A stretch of 64,000 bases of DNA from Diplonema papillatum (lineage: Eukaryota > Euglenozoa > Diplonemea > Diplonemida > Diplonemidae): positions 1 to 64,000 of the forward strand of contig JAPJBO010000445.1 of NCBI GenBank assembly GCA_030068145.1. The letters are read 5' to 3'. The position numbers and the translations under genes are program-made. Shown one piece after another: positions 30,769 to 42,038 of this stretch. Numbering within the stretch: the first letter of the stretch is position 1; each line of letters begins with the position of its first letter. The notes under the pieces are model-generated. The model made no database searches and was not told where the DNA came from. It saw nothing but the letters and a program-made list of their open reading frames with translations.

Positions 30769-33700
30769 TCACTGTGGCCAGGTAGCTGCAGATGCTGCCC
30801 GTGTGTTGTAAAGTGACATTTCCGGACTGGAAATATAACCCGAAAGATTATTTCCATTTGGGGTCGCCTGTTTATGATTCTCCATGAAATAACAAAGGAG
30901 TTGTTCAAAAACACATACAGGTGGACATGGTAAAATGCCATCTAGAAGATCTGGGTCTGGTGCAGCTGAACGAGCAAACAAGCTGAACCATCCTGCCACT
31001 GATGTCGCTGCGGTTTGAAGCGAATAGGCATAGTTGGCCACCACATGGAACTTCGACGCATCTGCCACCTCCTGTGTAACTGCTGGCTCTCTTGGAGAAA
31101 ACTTCAGTCTGTCAGAGGTTCCACTCTCCGGTTCTGTAGCAGCTGACAAGCCTTCCCTCACTGTTCTTAGTGCAACCAGCACAGGGACAAAAAAATGATA
31201 CACGTCGTCACCAGTATTTCCTTCTAGGTCACCAAGAGTTACGTTGCTCGTGGTGTCGGCGAAACTTATGCGGAAGCATCGCATGGGTCGTGACTGTTCA
31301 TGCAAAGTACTTTCGCAGGAGACCGAAACAGTGCATGGAAGGAGTTTATCCTCTTCTCCGGATTCAAGTGGCTTGGCAGGAGGCAGAGAATCGGTGTTTC
31401 CTTGAGCGCATTGCGTATCGCACGGAAGTGGAGCTTTCGGACTGCCTCGCGTATTGGAGAGGTCCGCGCGCGCTGGAGATTCTAGTTCACTAGGGGTGTC
31501 CGGCAAGTTGTCGAACAGGAGGCTGGGACATCCAGGGAGGTCGATGCACGCTTCTGCTGTTGTCTGAAAGAGGTCACGAAAGGGGTGTAACAGAGTAAGT
31601 AAGTGGCCGGCCTGTGGCCCGAAGTGCAGGAGCTTGTGAAGGCCATCTAGTGCTTGTTGTACAGCAGATGTAGCTGCTCGCAACGAAGAAATCTGCCGCT
31701 TGGAACGCGAGAACTTGACGCGGCAGATAGATCGTCGGTACAGCTTGAGAATCGCCACTGTGCTATACACAATACTTTGAAGGTTGGAGCAGGTGAGTTC
31801 ACGTGTCGCGAGGTGGCACATGTTATATATCACCTGTGCCAGGTGTGAAAGAATCGGAAATCGGTCCTCCAGTACAATAGCTTGCCCTGTGTCGACCAGT
31901 CGCACGTTCAGCGCAGCAGCTTTGGCTAAGTCAGCATGGTCTGCCAAACTATTGAACAGAAGCTGTTCCTGTGCACCAGCCATGCAAAAAACACCCTGCA
32001 GCAACTCATCAAGTGCAGTTCCGGCGAGCCTATGGCTAAAGGCGCAACTTTGGGTCAAGTGTGACAGCAGCAAGAGCCCCATCATCGCCTCCTCTCTCTT
32101 TCCAGCAGCACCGACACCACCGTGGTTCCAATAACTCGAGCAAAACGAAACAAATCCTTTCGGATCTGCGGTGGGTGGTAGAGCGAAGATTGCACCTGAG
32201 CCTGGTTCCCTCCCACCAAACAACTTGTGAGGTATTTCTGCATGTGCGGGGAGAGGGGCAGCAATCAAAATGAGGAGCAAAGGCGACAAGACCGAACCGG
32301 ATATGCTCCGACCTGTGTCTGTAGTTGGCAAAGCCCAAGCAGCTACACGCTGGGAAAGCAACTTGCTGATAATAGGAACCAGCATGTCACCAGCACGATC
32401 TTGGAGGGGCCCAGGCTTGATTCCATATCGCAAGCGGATACCTTGCTCATCAGTGACGCACTGAGAGCATACAGCCGTCCAGGCAGACCCACTGAGGAGG
32501 GCATCGGGGCTTGTGAGAAGGAGAAGCAACATCGCGCCTGAGCAACGCAATAGTTCCCTACTTAGGCGTGGGAATTCGAGGGTAGGCACCGAGGACATGC
32601 TTTCTCCCCTTGACAAAATGTACCGGATGCACCACACGGCCACTGTGCTATACCCTGCTGCAATCAAAGCGCGGTATGGAGAAGAGGGTCGATAACGCTG
32701 ACACGGTTTCAACCGTGGGCTAAGCGAAGCGATGCACAGCAACAGGGACAAGCTCGCCGCTCTGTCGCGCAAAAGAGGTCCTGCTGTGGCAGATGAATGA
32801 TTGGAAACCTGCGTAGCTTTCTTTTCGCAAGACAAAGGTTTTGAGGTGATTTCTGGCGCGTCGTAGCACTGCGGATCGGCAGTCGTATGCGATGACACAG
32901 ATTGGCTTTGCGCAGTATTGTAGCTGCTCTGGGTCACGGGTTTCGACTCTGAAAGGAGTACTGTGGCCTGTGCTCCTGCACTTACCCCGATGTTTCGCTC
33001 AAGCTCGTCTGGATTCCTCGAAGCTTCTACAGTCCCATTAACATCGGCGAAGGTGAATGTCTCTCCATGTGACATCGGTAAGTCTTTGCTACGTTGTGTA
33101 GGATACTCGTGCTTCACTATTCCTACCTCTGGAGCTCTTGCAAAATACTGGAGAAGCTCTACTTCTAACAACTCGAAAGCTGAGGCCCCGCTTTTTTCTT
33201 CAATAGGCGTGAACAAAACATCGTTCAGGTGCGGCTGAAAGTACTCGCTTGCCACTAGACTGGGAAACAACTTCGCAACAAACTCACGGACAGCGATAGC
33301 ATCAAAGTCAGCAGGCGGTGGTGTGTCGGTACGAGACGGGGAAAACACAGAGAAAATGCTTGATGCGGAAACGGTTTTGACTGGCTCGTGCTGCCGCGCG
33401 GTGCTGTTGGCTGAAGACTTGGAGGGAGACCGCGGGGCAGGTCGCAAACTTGGTGATGGCATGGAGGAGGAAGGATTGGAAGGATTATTCACAGGGGTTC
33501 GTGTTTCGTTTACTTTTTGTCCGCTTTGGACAGACCTGGGCTGCAAACTGCCTATCCATGTAACCGGGGTTCGCAGAACTTGGATGGCATACGACAGCCA
33601 CAGCCCCACCACTTCGGGCCGAGCGCTGACCACTCGCTGCACCCACCTTGGGTCCGATGCCGCACCCATCTGAAAGATGTCCCATCCCAATAATGGAGTC

Positions 33701-33894
33701 GCTGGAGTTATGTCCTGCACAGGCACCCGCATTTCGGGCGGCCACACCGCATTTTCGCGTGCATATGTATTCAGCACCACATGCCAGAACACTGCTGCTC
33801 GCTGTTCCTCGACTTCCAAGTCGTCTGGAACTCGATCTTTTTTCCGCGGTCTCTTCGCATTCGGACTTTGCGTCACATTTTCGATATCTCCCAT
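30769..33894 (-). CDS. uncharacterised 1041-residue protein
   Basis: One uninterrupted frame from an ATG with a basic PNAKRPRKKDR stretch near the N-terminus, a possible nuclear signal. Residues about 120-180 are Ser/Pro-rich and probably disordered. About 400-780 is Leu-rich and helical, without charge runs, like an armadillo/HEAT-type solenoid (for example PRLSRELLRCSGAMLLLLL and FPILSHLAQVIYNMCHLATR). About 790-900 is again low-complexity. There is no signal peptide or convincing transmembrane helix. A distant resemblance of the helical part to HID1/Dymeclin-type proteins crossed my mind but is not supported by any diagnostic motif. The length of the frame and its codon use are what argue that it is a real gene. 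Confidence 0.7.
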   Translation of the reverse strand: MGDIENVTQSPNAKRPRKKDRVPDDLEVEEQRAAVFWHVVLNTYARENAVWPPEMRVPVQDITPATPLLGWDIFQMGAASDPRWVQRVVSARPEVVGLWLSYAIQVLRTPVTWIGSLQPRSVQSGQKVNETRTPVNNPSNPSSSMPSPSLRPAPRSPSKSSANSTARQHEPVKTVSASSIFSVFSPSRTDTPPPADFDAIAVREFVAKLFPSLVASEYFQPHLNDVLFTPIEEKSGASAFELLEVELLQYFARAPEVGIVKHEYPTQRSKDLPMSHGETFTFADVNGTVEASRNPDELERNIGVSAGAQATVLLSESKPVTQSSYNTAQSQSVSSHTTADPQCYDAPEITSKPLSCEKKATQVSNHSSATAGPLLRDRAASLSLLLCIASLSPRLKPCQRYRPSSPYRALIAAGYSTVAVWCIRYILSRGESMSSVPTLEFPRLSRELLRCSGAMLLLLLTSPDALLSGSAWTAVCSQCVTDEQGIRLRYGIKPGPLQDRAGDMLVPIISKLLSQRVAAWALPTTDTGRSISGSVLSPLLLILIAAPLPAHAEIPHKLFGGREPGSGAIFALPPTADPKGFVSFCSSYWNHGGVGAAGKREEAMMGLLLLSHLTQSCAFSHRLAGTALDELLQGVFCMAGAQEQLLFNSLADHADLAKAAALNVRLVDTGQAIVLEDRFPILSHLAQVIYNMCHLATRELTCSNLQSIVYSTVAILKLYRRSICRVKFSRSKRQISSLRAATSAVQQALDGLHKLLHFGPQAGHLLTLLHPFRDLFQTTAEACIDLPGCPSLLFDNLPDTPSELESPARADLSNTRGSPKAPLPCDTQCAQGNTDSLPPAKPLESGEEDKLLPCTVSVSCESTLHEQSRPMRCFRISFADTTSNVTLGDLEGNTGDDVYHFFVPVLVALRTVREGLSAATEPESGTSDRLKFSPREPAVTQEVADASKFHVVANYAYSLQTAATSVAGWFSLFARSAAPDPDLLDGILPCPPVCVFEQLLCYFMENHKQATPNGNNLSGYISSPEMSLYNTRAASAATWPQ

Positions 33895-34100
33895 GCGAGT
33901 TCACTCCTTGGAAAGGAAGTCCCGCAGTAACACTGGGAATGGGAAGGAGGTGAGCGGGTAATCAATCGTTTTTTTGTTTGTTGCCCTCCACACACCAACC
34001 TAACTGTTTTGTGTTGTAAAGGGGGTCGAATAGTTGTACTTGTTCGACAGACACCTGTGCCAACAAGTTTTTTTTGGGATACCTCTTATTTGTATTATGG
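33895..34100. other. upstream region of the 1041-residue gene
   Basis: Presumed 5' untranslated and promoter region of the minus-strand gene. A GGGGGTCGAATA motif at 34020-34031 belongs to the dispersed end motif. Confidence 0.4.
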
Positions 34101-34109
34101 TGCGTTTGA

Positions 34110-34175
34110 CAGGTCTGCGCTGCCAGTAACTGCCAGTAACAGCCAGTAACCGTCGGGTAGACTGCCATGGTACAG
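34110..34175. repeat. dispersed repeat, first of two copies
   Basis: CTGCCAGTAACTGCCAGTAA followed by CAGCCAGTAACC and AGACTGCCATGGTACA recurs at 41937-41998 with about three differences. It contains a 10-bp internal repeat (CCAGTAACTG/CCAGTAACAG). Confidence 0.75.
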
Positions 34176-34201
34176 TGGGATTCCTGAAAAAAATAGCTAT
34201 T

Positions 34202-34328
34202 TATCTACAGTAAATAATGGGCCATTATGCACAACTCGTTTCCCGAATTTTGCACTCGTGCCCCTTCGGGGCACGAGTGCAAAATTCGGGAAACGAGTTG
34301 TGCATAATGGCCCATTATACTGTAGATA
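34202..34328. repeat. near-perfect hairpin, arms about 55-60 bp
   Basis: Left arm TATCTACAGTA...CGAATTTTGCACTCGTGCCCC and its exact complement on the right are separated by only three bases (TTC at 34265-34267). The one visible irregularity is a two-base difference near the outer end. It looks like a foldback MITE or a very young inverted duplication. Confidence 0.85.
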
Positions 34329-34335
34329 GGTCGTT

Positions 34336-34935
34336 TTATGTACAAAGCACCTCATTTGAGTCACTCCCGTACATCGGCAAAGTTGCACCGTGTGGAAAAC
34401 GAGTGTACAGTGGTTTTATGCAGTGTGTCTTTTTTATCACAAATTCACACTGCAGGTGAGGGGAACCTGGTGGTAAAGCGAAAGAAGATGCCCGGGAAAA
34501 AGCGAGTGAGGGCCCCCTCCACATCGACGGACAGTTCTTCGAGTGATATGACCCCTATATGACCCCAATATGGTGCAAAGCACCTCATTTGAGTCACTCC
34601 CGGACATCGGCAATGCTGCACAGAGTGAAAAACGAGCGTGCAGTGGTTTTATGCGTTTCACATACTATTATGACCCCCATATGACCCCTATGACCTCTAT
34701 ATATATATATATATATCCCCCATATGACCTACATGACCCCCATACGACTTTTTCACTTGTTTTCGGGTTCTTTTTCTTCATTTCCGACTCCGGTTTCGCC
34801 ACCCTGAGCCCCATTAATCGATTGTGCATAATGGGTCTGAGAGTGGCATAATGAGCTTTGGTTTGTGCATAATGGGAGTGACGAAAATGAGGTGCTTTGC
34901 ACATAAAACATTTTGTGTACGTAGCAACTTTTTGG
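34336..34935. repeat. dispersed CAAAGCACCTCATTT repeat, three copies
   Basis: Copies at 34339-34450 and 34568-34665 are direct (TACAAAGCACCTCATTTGAG, then CGAGTGACAGTGGTTTTATG-like words). One at 34815-34925 is inverted. (AT)n at 34698-34716 and repeated ATATGACCCC words lie between. A 24-codon frame starting MPGKKRVRAPSTST (34490) is probably chance. Confidence 0.6.
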
Positions 34936-35154
34936 CCCAGAACCCAAACAATTTGCCCACACTCAAACACCACCACATGATACTTTGAAGTTTTATTTGA
35001 GGTGCCAAACCCATTTTCTGCACATGTTTGCGTTTATTTTTGACTCAAATGTCAAAGGTTTCCTGTAACAGGTGGACTACGAATCACCTCCCTTCCCCCG
35101 CAAAGTGGTGGCGCGTTTGGCGTGGCGCGGCGCGACGCGTTTGGCGTACCCTGT

Positions 35155-35292
35155 AGTGAGCCAATTCACCCACCCCCTGATCGAGCGTAATCGAGTGTAA
35201 TATAGTGTAATCGAGTGTAGTAGAGTGTAATCGAGTGTAGTAGAGTGTAGTAGAGTGCAGTCGAGCGTTGTAGAGTGTGATCGAAATTGACA
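35155..35292. repeat. (AGTGTAATCG)n array with GAGCCAATTCACC end
   Basis: About ten decayed 10-bp units, the complement of (CGATTACACT)n. The same GAGCCAATTCACC-CACCCCC lead-in precedes the array that hosts the LINE at 37070. This one has no LINE in it. Confidence 0.75.
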
Positions 35293-36417
35293 CTAGTATT
35301 TTGGGTTCGACCACTGGTGGACCCCTGGCTGGCCCACATGAGCGACCATGTTGACCACTGTCTGGCCCAAGAAGTGCCAAGCACAAGCATGCGAGGGACG
35401 GAAGCCGCAGGTGTGGGCCTTCACCGTGGTTGAGCCAGGCTAGATTCGGGGTGGCGCCCTGGGAGGGACAGGGACGGGGGTAGTCACGCCTTAGTCCCAG
35501 GGCCTTTCCCCACCCATCTGTATGTGTTCTCCTGGTCATCGCTACCGCGCTGACCTTTCCCTCAAAGCCCGCTGCCCACTGCCCTACAAGAGACATGCTT
35601 TGCACTCTCTGAATGCCCATTGACTGTGCTCCGCTTCAGCCGACTGCTTTGGAAGAGGTACTGTGCTCCGTTTGGTGCCGACTGCCCTGCCAGAGACGTG
35701 CTTGCAGACAGAGGTCGGCCGCCGCTACTTTGGTTTTCTCTCGCGTCTTCCCAGCTCCGCCACCTTCCCAGAGGCTTGGGGAGAGCCACGTGCTCCGGCT
35801 GTAAGGGACGAGACCGAGGTGCGACGCTGGCCCCGGTCGCAATCTGTATGTGCCGGCCCGGCCCGATTAGGCCTTTGGAGTACCGCGTGAATGGCGCGAT
35901 TGGGCCCACGCGCATGCAGCCTGTCTGCTCGCAGTCACGCCGGCCGGCCCGCAACCGCAACCACATTCGCTTGTGCCCACACACCAGCTCTTCTTATCGA
36001 GCTAGCGATCCAGCTAAGGAGCACAACCGAGGATCCGAGGCGGAATCATGCCCCACAGTGGCCGCACGAGAGCAGACAGCGATGAAGGCCGCAGGGACAG
36101 GGTGTGTCAGCCACAATAACGGTAGGTTCCTCCCGCAGACGCACTACCCATCGGAATGTGACAGCGCAAGTAGGCTCGATGGAAGCACGAAGTGAAGCAG
36201 GATAGACGATTTACGCAGACGAGACGAGTCGTGTACCAGGGGCAGGCCGGGACGATGAACCGCATGAAGCCGAAGAAAAAGTTCAAGAACGAAGCAACAC
36301 CACAAGCCGCGTGCAGCCAAGCAGACCTCCCGGAACCTACGTGAGCAGTAACGAGGAGCCCACAGATGAGTGAGCAAAAAGTCGTCGGAAAATATTTGCT
36401 ACGTAGACCAGCGGGAA
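35293..36417. other. no gene recognised
   Basis: A plus-strand frame of 191 codons (35620-36195) and its competitors on the other strand show no domain, and codon preference does not single one out. I see no repeat ends. Confidence 0.4.
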
Positions 36418-36424
36418 AATATCA

Positions 36425-36867
36425 CAGTGTGGGCCCTGTGCCGATTGTGCCGAAAAAAACGTGCCGGGCACCTGTGCCGGCACGATTTTCGGCACACCGG
36501 CACAACCAACCTACATAGAAAAATGGTACCAAAATTTCACCATGAACGTACCTAAAAGTGAAGGTCGACACATTATGAAGATCCAGTTTTCACAATTTCA
36601 GAAAATTTGGGGGGGGGGGGGGGGGGGGGGGTCCCTTGCAAAGTCGTTGGGGGCTCTCAGGGTAGTGTCAGCACTGACCCCCCCCCCCAAGAAATAAATA
36701 ATTCCTGATGGAAAGTAGTAATTACGTCCACAGGTCGATCCCTGGTAAGAATTTTCTGGTTCCAACTCAACCTACATAAAAGTGTGCCGATTGTGCCGCT
36801 GTGCCGGCACAGCGGCACGCGGCACACTGTGCCGGCAGCGTGCCGCGTGCCGGCACGGCCCACACTG
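36425..36867. mobile_element. hAT-like MITE, 443 bp
   Basis: Inverted ends CAGTGTGGGCC (left) and GGCCCACACTG (right) begin with the CAGNG typical of hAT elements. They are followed by TGTGCCG/GTGCCGGCAC-rich subterminal DNA. AATATCA is repeated directly at 36418-36424 and 36868-36874, 7 bp where hAT elements usually make 8. A long G-run lies inside at 36610-36632 and a C-run at 36679-36688. No coding capacity. Confidence 0.75.
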
Positions 36868-36992
36868 AATATCACCACTTTGCCAAAACCAGAGTCCACT
36901 GTTTGTGCCCATTGAAAAATGACCCAGACTGGGTATCAATTTCGCCGAGGCACACTTTTGCCCACGTGGGAACCTAAATTTCCTTGGGGCTA

Positions 36993-39262
36993 CATGAGCC
37001 AATTCACCTACCCCCCCTGAAAGCGACTTGAGCTCGATTACACTCGATTACGCGTCGATTACACTGCCGAAAGAGGCCGGTATGGAGGGCCCGCGTCGCA
37101 ACAGTTCGAAGGGCGTATGGCAGCAGAATCCGCGCATGGGGACCGATCGGTATTGCGGCCGAGCATGCAAAGAAGCTCGGTATACGATGGACAGAAGATC
37201 TCGACGACGCCGAGGACGAGGCAGGGAATGTGCTGAGGCTGGTGCGACAGAGTAAGGGGGAGCGAGGGCACACCCTGAGAAAGGCGATTCACGGCTGGCG
37301 ACTAGGGGAGCTCGAGAAGAGGCGCACAAACTTCGGAGGGGTACGGGCGGGTGTCGACTACACCGCGACGAATGCCTACGGGCTGAAGGCGTCGACAACG
37401 CTGACGGCCGCGCGGGACGTTGCCGAGGTCGTAGCAGGGTCGGTGATGACGGAATCACATGCTGCCAAGCTGTGGGGAGGTGACGGGCTGTGCAGACGCT
37501 GTGACGAGGCGACGGAAGAAACTCTGGGCCACATTTGGTGGCAGTGCCGGGCGTATGAACGAATCCGAATGCAACAGCAGTATGCCGAAATTGTTGACGC
37601 AGATCGCTCGACTTGGCCTCCGTGCCTGCAAGAACACGGGATTCTGCCGAAGGGAAGTCGGATCAACATCGAAGTGCTGCACACATTCATGGCGGAAGTC
37701 ATGCAAGAGAGACGACGGCTGGAGAGAGAAGGAAGAGACCGGGCAGTCGGCCACCCCTGGAGACAACTGCACCCTGACGACTGCCCCCCGCGCCGGCTGA
37801 ATTTCGAAGCGATCGCTGGACCGGGGACCTTCACGGCGGTAGCAGGAGAGAGGTGGTTCCGGGCGCTGCAGTATTGGCTGGATGGGATGTGCTGGTCGGT
37901 AGCGGGTGACGTCTCGACGGCAGAGCTCGCAGTAGACTTCGAAGTGTACACCGGGCTCGATCTACCGGGCAGTTTAGTGGCGACGACAGGTGGGACGCCG
38001 CTGTGTATCCGTGCGAGAATGTTGGCGCGGATGCTGAAAACGATCGGGGAAGCGCTTGAGCGGAAAGGGGTGGGGCCGCTTCTGCCGGGTAGAAAGCTGG
38101 AGAAGATAGGTTCATTGAGAACGGTAGGGGCCCCCCCATGCCTCACGGGCTACGAGATGAGGCCAATTTTCCGCGGCGGCGAGGAGACGATGGGAATCTT
38201 GGAGACGCAGCTGAAGGCGAGCCGGCATGCGTTCACCGGCGAGGCGTGGGGGATGGACCTTTTCCCGACGTACGGAAGAGAAAGGGCGGAGCGTGCGGCG
38301 AGATGGGCGGCCTTCGATGACGCTACGGAGAAGAGGAAAGGGAAGAAGTCGGCTGTCGTCGGAGGGGATCCGTGGCTCGTGCCGGAAGGGATTCCCCGAC
38401 ACGAAAAGTGGGGTGAGCGGGTGTGCCCCGGGCACCAAAAGGTGAAGTGCGACGTGTGTAAGCGCCGGGGCAAGTCGGTGGCGTGGTGCTGCCAGGCCCA
38501 TCACAGGGAGGGTGATGGCCTAGCCGTAAAAATGTGTGCCGAGCACCGGATGACGCAGTGCGCCACGTGTAAGACGACAGCGGAGTGCTGTCGCAACCAT
38601 CACCACCGATGCCTCGATCATGGCATGCCGACGTGCGACGGCTGTAAGAAACACGCCGACCTGAGGAGTAGGAGACCCGGGCACTGCTGCAGGAAAGGGC
38701 ACCACCGGGCGGCCGTGGCGAGAGGTGAAGAAACAACGGCGAAGAAGAGGAAGGCGGAGCCGGAGGGTCCCGCGCCAGCGCCGAGACAGGCGAAACGTGA
38801 GAACGTGGTGCTCGTTCTGCCGGAAGCAGAGGAAGACGAGCGAGAACCCGCAACATCAACGCCGACATCAGCAGCGAAGGTCGGGAAGACGGCGCCAACG
38901 CCAGCGAAGAAGCGGCAATCAGACTCCGCGGCGGAGCCGGTACCGAAAAGACGCAAAGGACGCGTCGATGCGCCACGACCATCGCCCAGGCGCTGGGAAA
39001 AAGCAGAAATCGACGCGCAACCGATGAACCTCGACGAGCAATCGAAGAAGAAGCGAAGCACCAAACGCGCGCCTGAGCGCGACGATCAAGACGAGCTAAA
39101 GAGGCGAAAGCATGACACATCACGTGCGAAGAGATAACCGCGCCGTCGGCGATGCAGATTATCGCCACAGATTCTTTGCATTCTAATCCAAACGATTACA
39201 CTCGATTACACTCGATTACGATCGATTACAATCGATCAGCTTTTGGTGAATTGGGGGGGTAC
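36993..39262 (+). mobile_element. LINE family 2, 5'-truncated copy within a (CGATTACACT)n array
   Basis: Units of CGATTACACT lie on both sides in the same orientation (37034-37068 and 39190-39238). Inside is about 2.1 kb of LINE C-terminal coding DNA plus a short 3' region. The outer borders have AATTCACC in inverted orientation near runs of C or G (GAGCCAATTCACC at 36994, GGTGAATTGGGGGGG at 39246). The endonuclease and RT domains are missing. Confidence 0.85.
37090..39137 (+). CDS. LINE family 2 C-terminal ORF (truncated, otherwise open)
   Basis: The frame is open from the truncation point (ARVATVRRAYG...GPIGIAAEHAK) and has no stop until 39137; an in-frame ATG-like start lies near 37230 but is not native. 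The order matches family 1 after the RT: GPIGIA, then a CCHC finger CRRCDEATEETLGHIWWQC (AYERIR against AYDEIR). Next are ELAVDFEVYTG, GSLRTVGAPP, RGGEETMGILE and DLFPTYG. A larger Cys/His block CDVCKRRGKSVAWCCQAHH, CATCKTTAECCRNHHH and CCRKGHH follows, then a Lys/Arg/Pro-rich tail. It is a sister family with one extra Cys/His repeat. With RT missing, this copy cannot move by itself. Confidence 0.85.
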
Positions 39263-41930
39263 TGTAACAATTGATTAAACACACAGCACTCAGCCAATCC
39301 TGATTAGCCGATGCAACGTGTCTATTATCGAGCCTTCTTCTGGGGCTAAAGATGCTGATAGCACGATCATCGAATATCGAACAAAAAGAAGCATATTCGT
39401 CTGAAAAAAGGATGTAGCCAGGCAGTGCAGCAGGGGACGAGGAAGTTCGGACTGACTTGTGGAAGCAGGTTGTCGAGTGCATAGGGGCTCGGGTACCCGT
39501 TTTCCCGTATTAGCAACCTTTGCAATTTAGCGCAGCTAATACTCGAGCCTTTTGGCATTCCCTGCGGGGCAGTTCCAGGCGATAGGGCAAGCGCTTGGCA
39601 GACACCCTGTCCTCGAAGATGTCAAGTTTCTGTTTGTGGGTTCGATCTCCCTGGCGACAACAAGGCGGTTGAAAACGGACCTTTAGGCACTGCAATGTCA
39701 CGCATGCCATTGTCAGACGCTACCGTCTGGCATTGCGCAATTCGTGCCATAGTCGTTGGGGGTATTGACAAGGGGGTTCAGTGGAAAATAGACCCGGAAA
39801 CGTAGGCGGATTATTGTGGTTCGTCGGCATTTCATTGCCGCAGGGTCGCATTGCACCCATCAAAACCGGTCCAAAAAAGGCTGTTTGCAGGGCCCCTGGA
39901 AAAAGCGTTGGTTTTCACTGGCTCTGGGTGTGGGAAGGCACCAGAATAGGTTGGCACCCTCTGAGAACAGGTTTTCTGGAAGATTTCGTCATCGATCTTC
40001 TCACCGGACCAAAAACCTGTCGGAAGAAAATGGACGAATGATGATCAGAAGAAGTTGTCAGTGGTGAAAACTAAGGGCGCGCCAATCGCGCCAAACGCGC
40101 CACAGGGTTTTCTGGCGCGGCCTGGTGTGTGGCGCAGGAGCCACACTGCCCTGCACGCGTTACTACGGGGGGAAGGTCCTCCAAATCGCTACTCATCCAA
40201 AAGTGCGGGACGAGCTCATTCGATAAAGGTCTGCTGCAAAGAAGAAGAGTTGCCTTCGGTTCCACCGTTGCCGAATCTGATTGTCAGTGCGTCTAGGTCG
40301 AGAAAGACTGTTGTGGAACAAGTCCCTGCAGGAGGAGGCTGACCTGGTGGCTGGCAGAAACAGGAAACGAGAAGGCCTGCTCGCATCGATTCGCTCCGAT
40401 TCGACTGCACGAAGGAGTGGTCGAAAGTCCCAGGGGACAAAATCAACAATGGGGCGCCTTCAGAAGAAAGATGTACTGACGCCGATAGGGTATAAAAAAA
40501 ATCGACTTTCTGAAAGCGTGTCTCCTCGAACATGAGCTTGATCCTCCGAGGAAGTACTATCGGGCAGCTTTACAGAAGCACGATGCGGAGATTCCATTAC
40601 CCGAATTCCATTACCCGATCCCGCCCCCGAAGCTGCGAAGAAAGGGGAAGACGAAGAAGTAGCTGCCGATCAAGTGCCTCAGCTCCTTGACAAACTCGAG
40701 TTGTATTTCACTAATAGACTGACATCGCCCCACTCTGTTTCACATTTCACGTCAGCTTTGTGTTGAGTCATGCATTTCTTGTTATGCTGGCACTGGTAAC
40801 TCCTAGCCATTCTTCGCAGTACCGCAGATGTCCAGCGTTTTAGTTGTATTTGCCCTTGTTCCCCCGTCGCTTGCTTTCTTCTGCACGACTTGTTTGTTGA
40901 CGAAGACGGCGCAAACAAGTAGACCGTTGAGGCAGCAGACTAAGGCGACTCGTCCCATGACCTTTTCGCACCGCCGGACATCCAGAGCTCTATGCAGTAC
41001 ATTTTGAGCACATCGCTACTGAACGTCCATTTATTTCTCCTTCGGTGCGGTTGCCTTCGGAGCCGTAGCGCCGCTCCGGTGTGCGAATTAAACTCATGTT
41101 GAACGCGCTGTTTTACGAAACGCACTTCGGCTACGTTGGCCGGACTGCTGACGCTACGGGATCCTCGGTCTGGATTGCTTGCTCGATGGGATGAGCTGGG
41201 CACAGTGCGGTGCTGTGGGACTGCGTTTACGTTGGCCACACGCGCGGAAGCGCAGCTGGTGAAACAACGTCCTCCTTCAACCAGCTTGCGAGCTCCTTTT
41301 CCACCACACCTTGCTCAAGGACACGCCTCCGCGAACCGCCGCGAATCCCAGCGTCGTTTGGACGCTGTGGGAGCTTTTCCTGAAGCTGCTGGGAAGATAC
41401 ACTGGGAGTGCCACCGCTTGCTGCTTCGTCGGGTACCTTTTTAAACCTTCCTTTGTTCCATTATGCAGCAAGAATTGCGGAATACATCACACTCGCCACG
41501 GTCATCTTCTCTGGCAACTCGGTGTCCATAGGGCTGAAGCAAGCCGGCTGATCGCGCTACGAACTTGGCCGACATCCAGCTTGTCGGATGATCCAACGCC
41601 CAACTTCAAAGATTCACGAAAAGCGGGCACATGACGAAGGTTGCCCCGAGGAGGCGTGTACTTCCCAAGCCATTGCAACTCTGAAAGCAAGATGGTGACG
41701 AAGACTGGTGGATGAGGATGAGTGCAAGACAGATGGTACGTGCGCGTTTTTCAGAGCCTTTTGCGCGGGCAGACGCTACCACGAGGGAAAAAAACGAGAG
41801 TATTTGTTGTCCTCCCTTCCAAACTCAGAAACCCCGAAACCTGGAGAAAACATTGCCGAAAAAAAATGGGGAAAAATCTGCGTGGAGGTCAAATTTTGCT
41901 AAGTACACCCAGCGTTTAAATCACATACAC
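39263..41930. other. intergenic, no gene recognised
   Basis: 39778-39830 holds a copy of the AATAGACCCGG repeat also seen at 28386. 40080-40130 is rich in GCGCCA. Frames at 41136-41444, 41311-41634 and elsewhere have no domain and are contradicted by frames on the other strand. Confidence 0.4.
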
Positions 41931-41936
41931 CCCTGC

Positions 41937-41998
41937 TCTGCGCTGCCAGTAACTGCCAGTAACAGCCAGTAACCGCCAGGTAGACTGCCATGGTACAT
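41937..41998. repeat. dispersed repeat, second copy
   Basis: Matches 34112-34172 (CTGCCAGTAACTGCCAGTAA... to CCATGGTACA). Confidence 0.75.
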
Positions 41999-42038
41999 AA
42001 ACTAAAATCAAACGCACCATATTATTAGGGGTACATCA

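Noticed and set aside
30769-33894. HID1/Dymeclin assignment for the 1041-residue protein
   Set aside because: Only general Leu-rich helical character is shared; no diagnostic motif could be pointed to.
35620-36195. 191-codon plus-strand frame
   Set aside because: No domain, and opposite-strand frames of similar length cover the same DNA.
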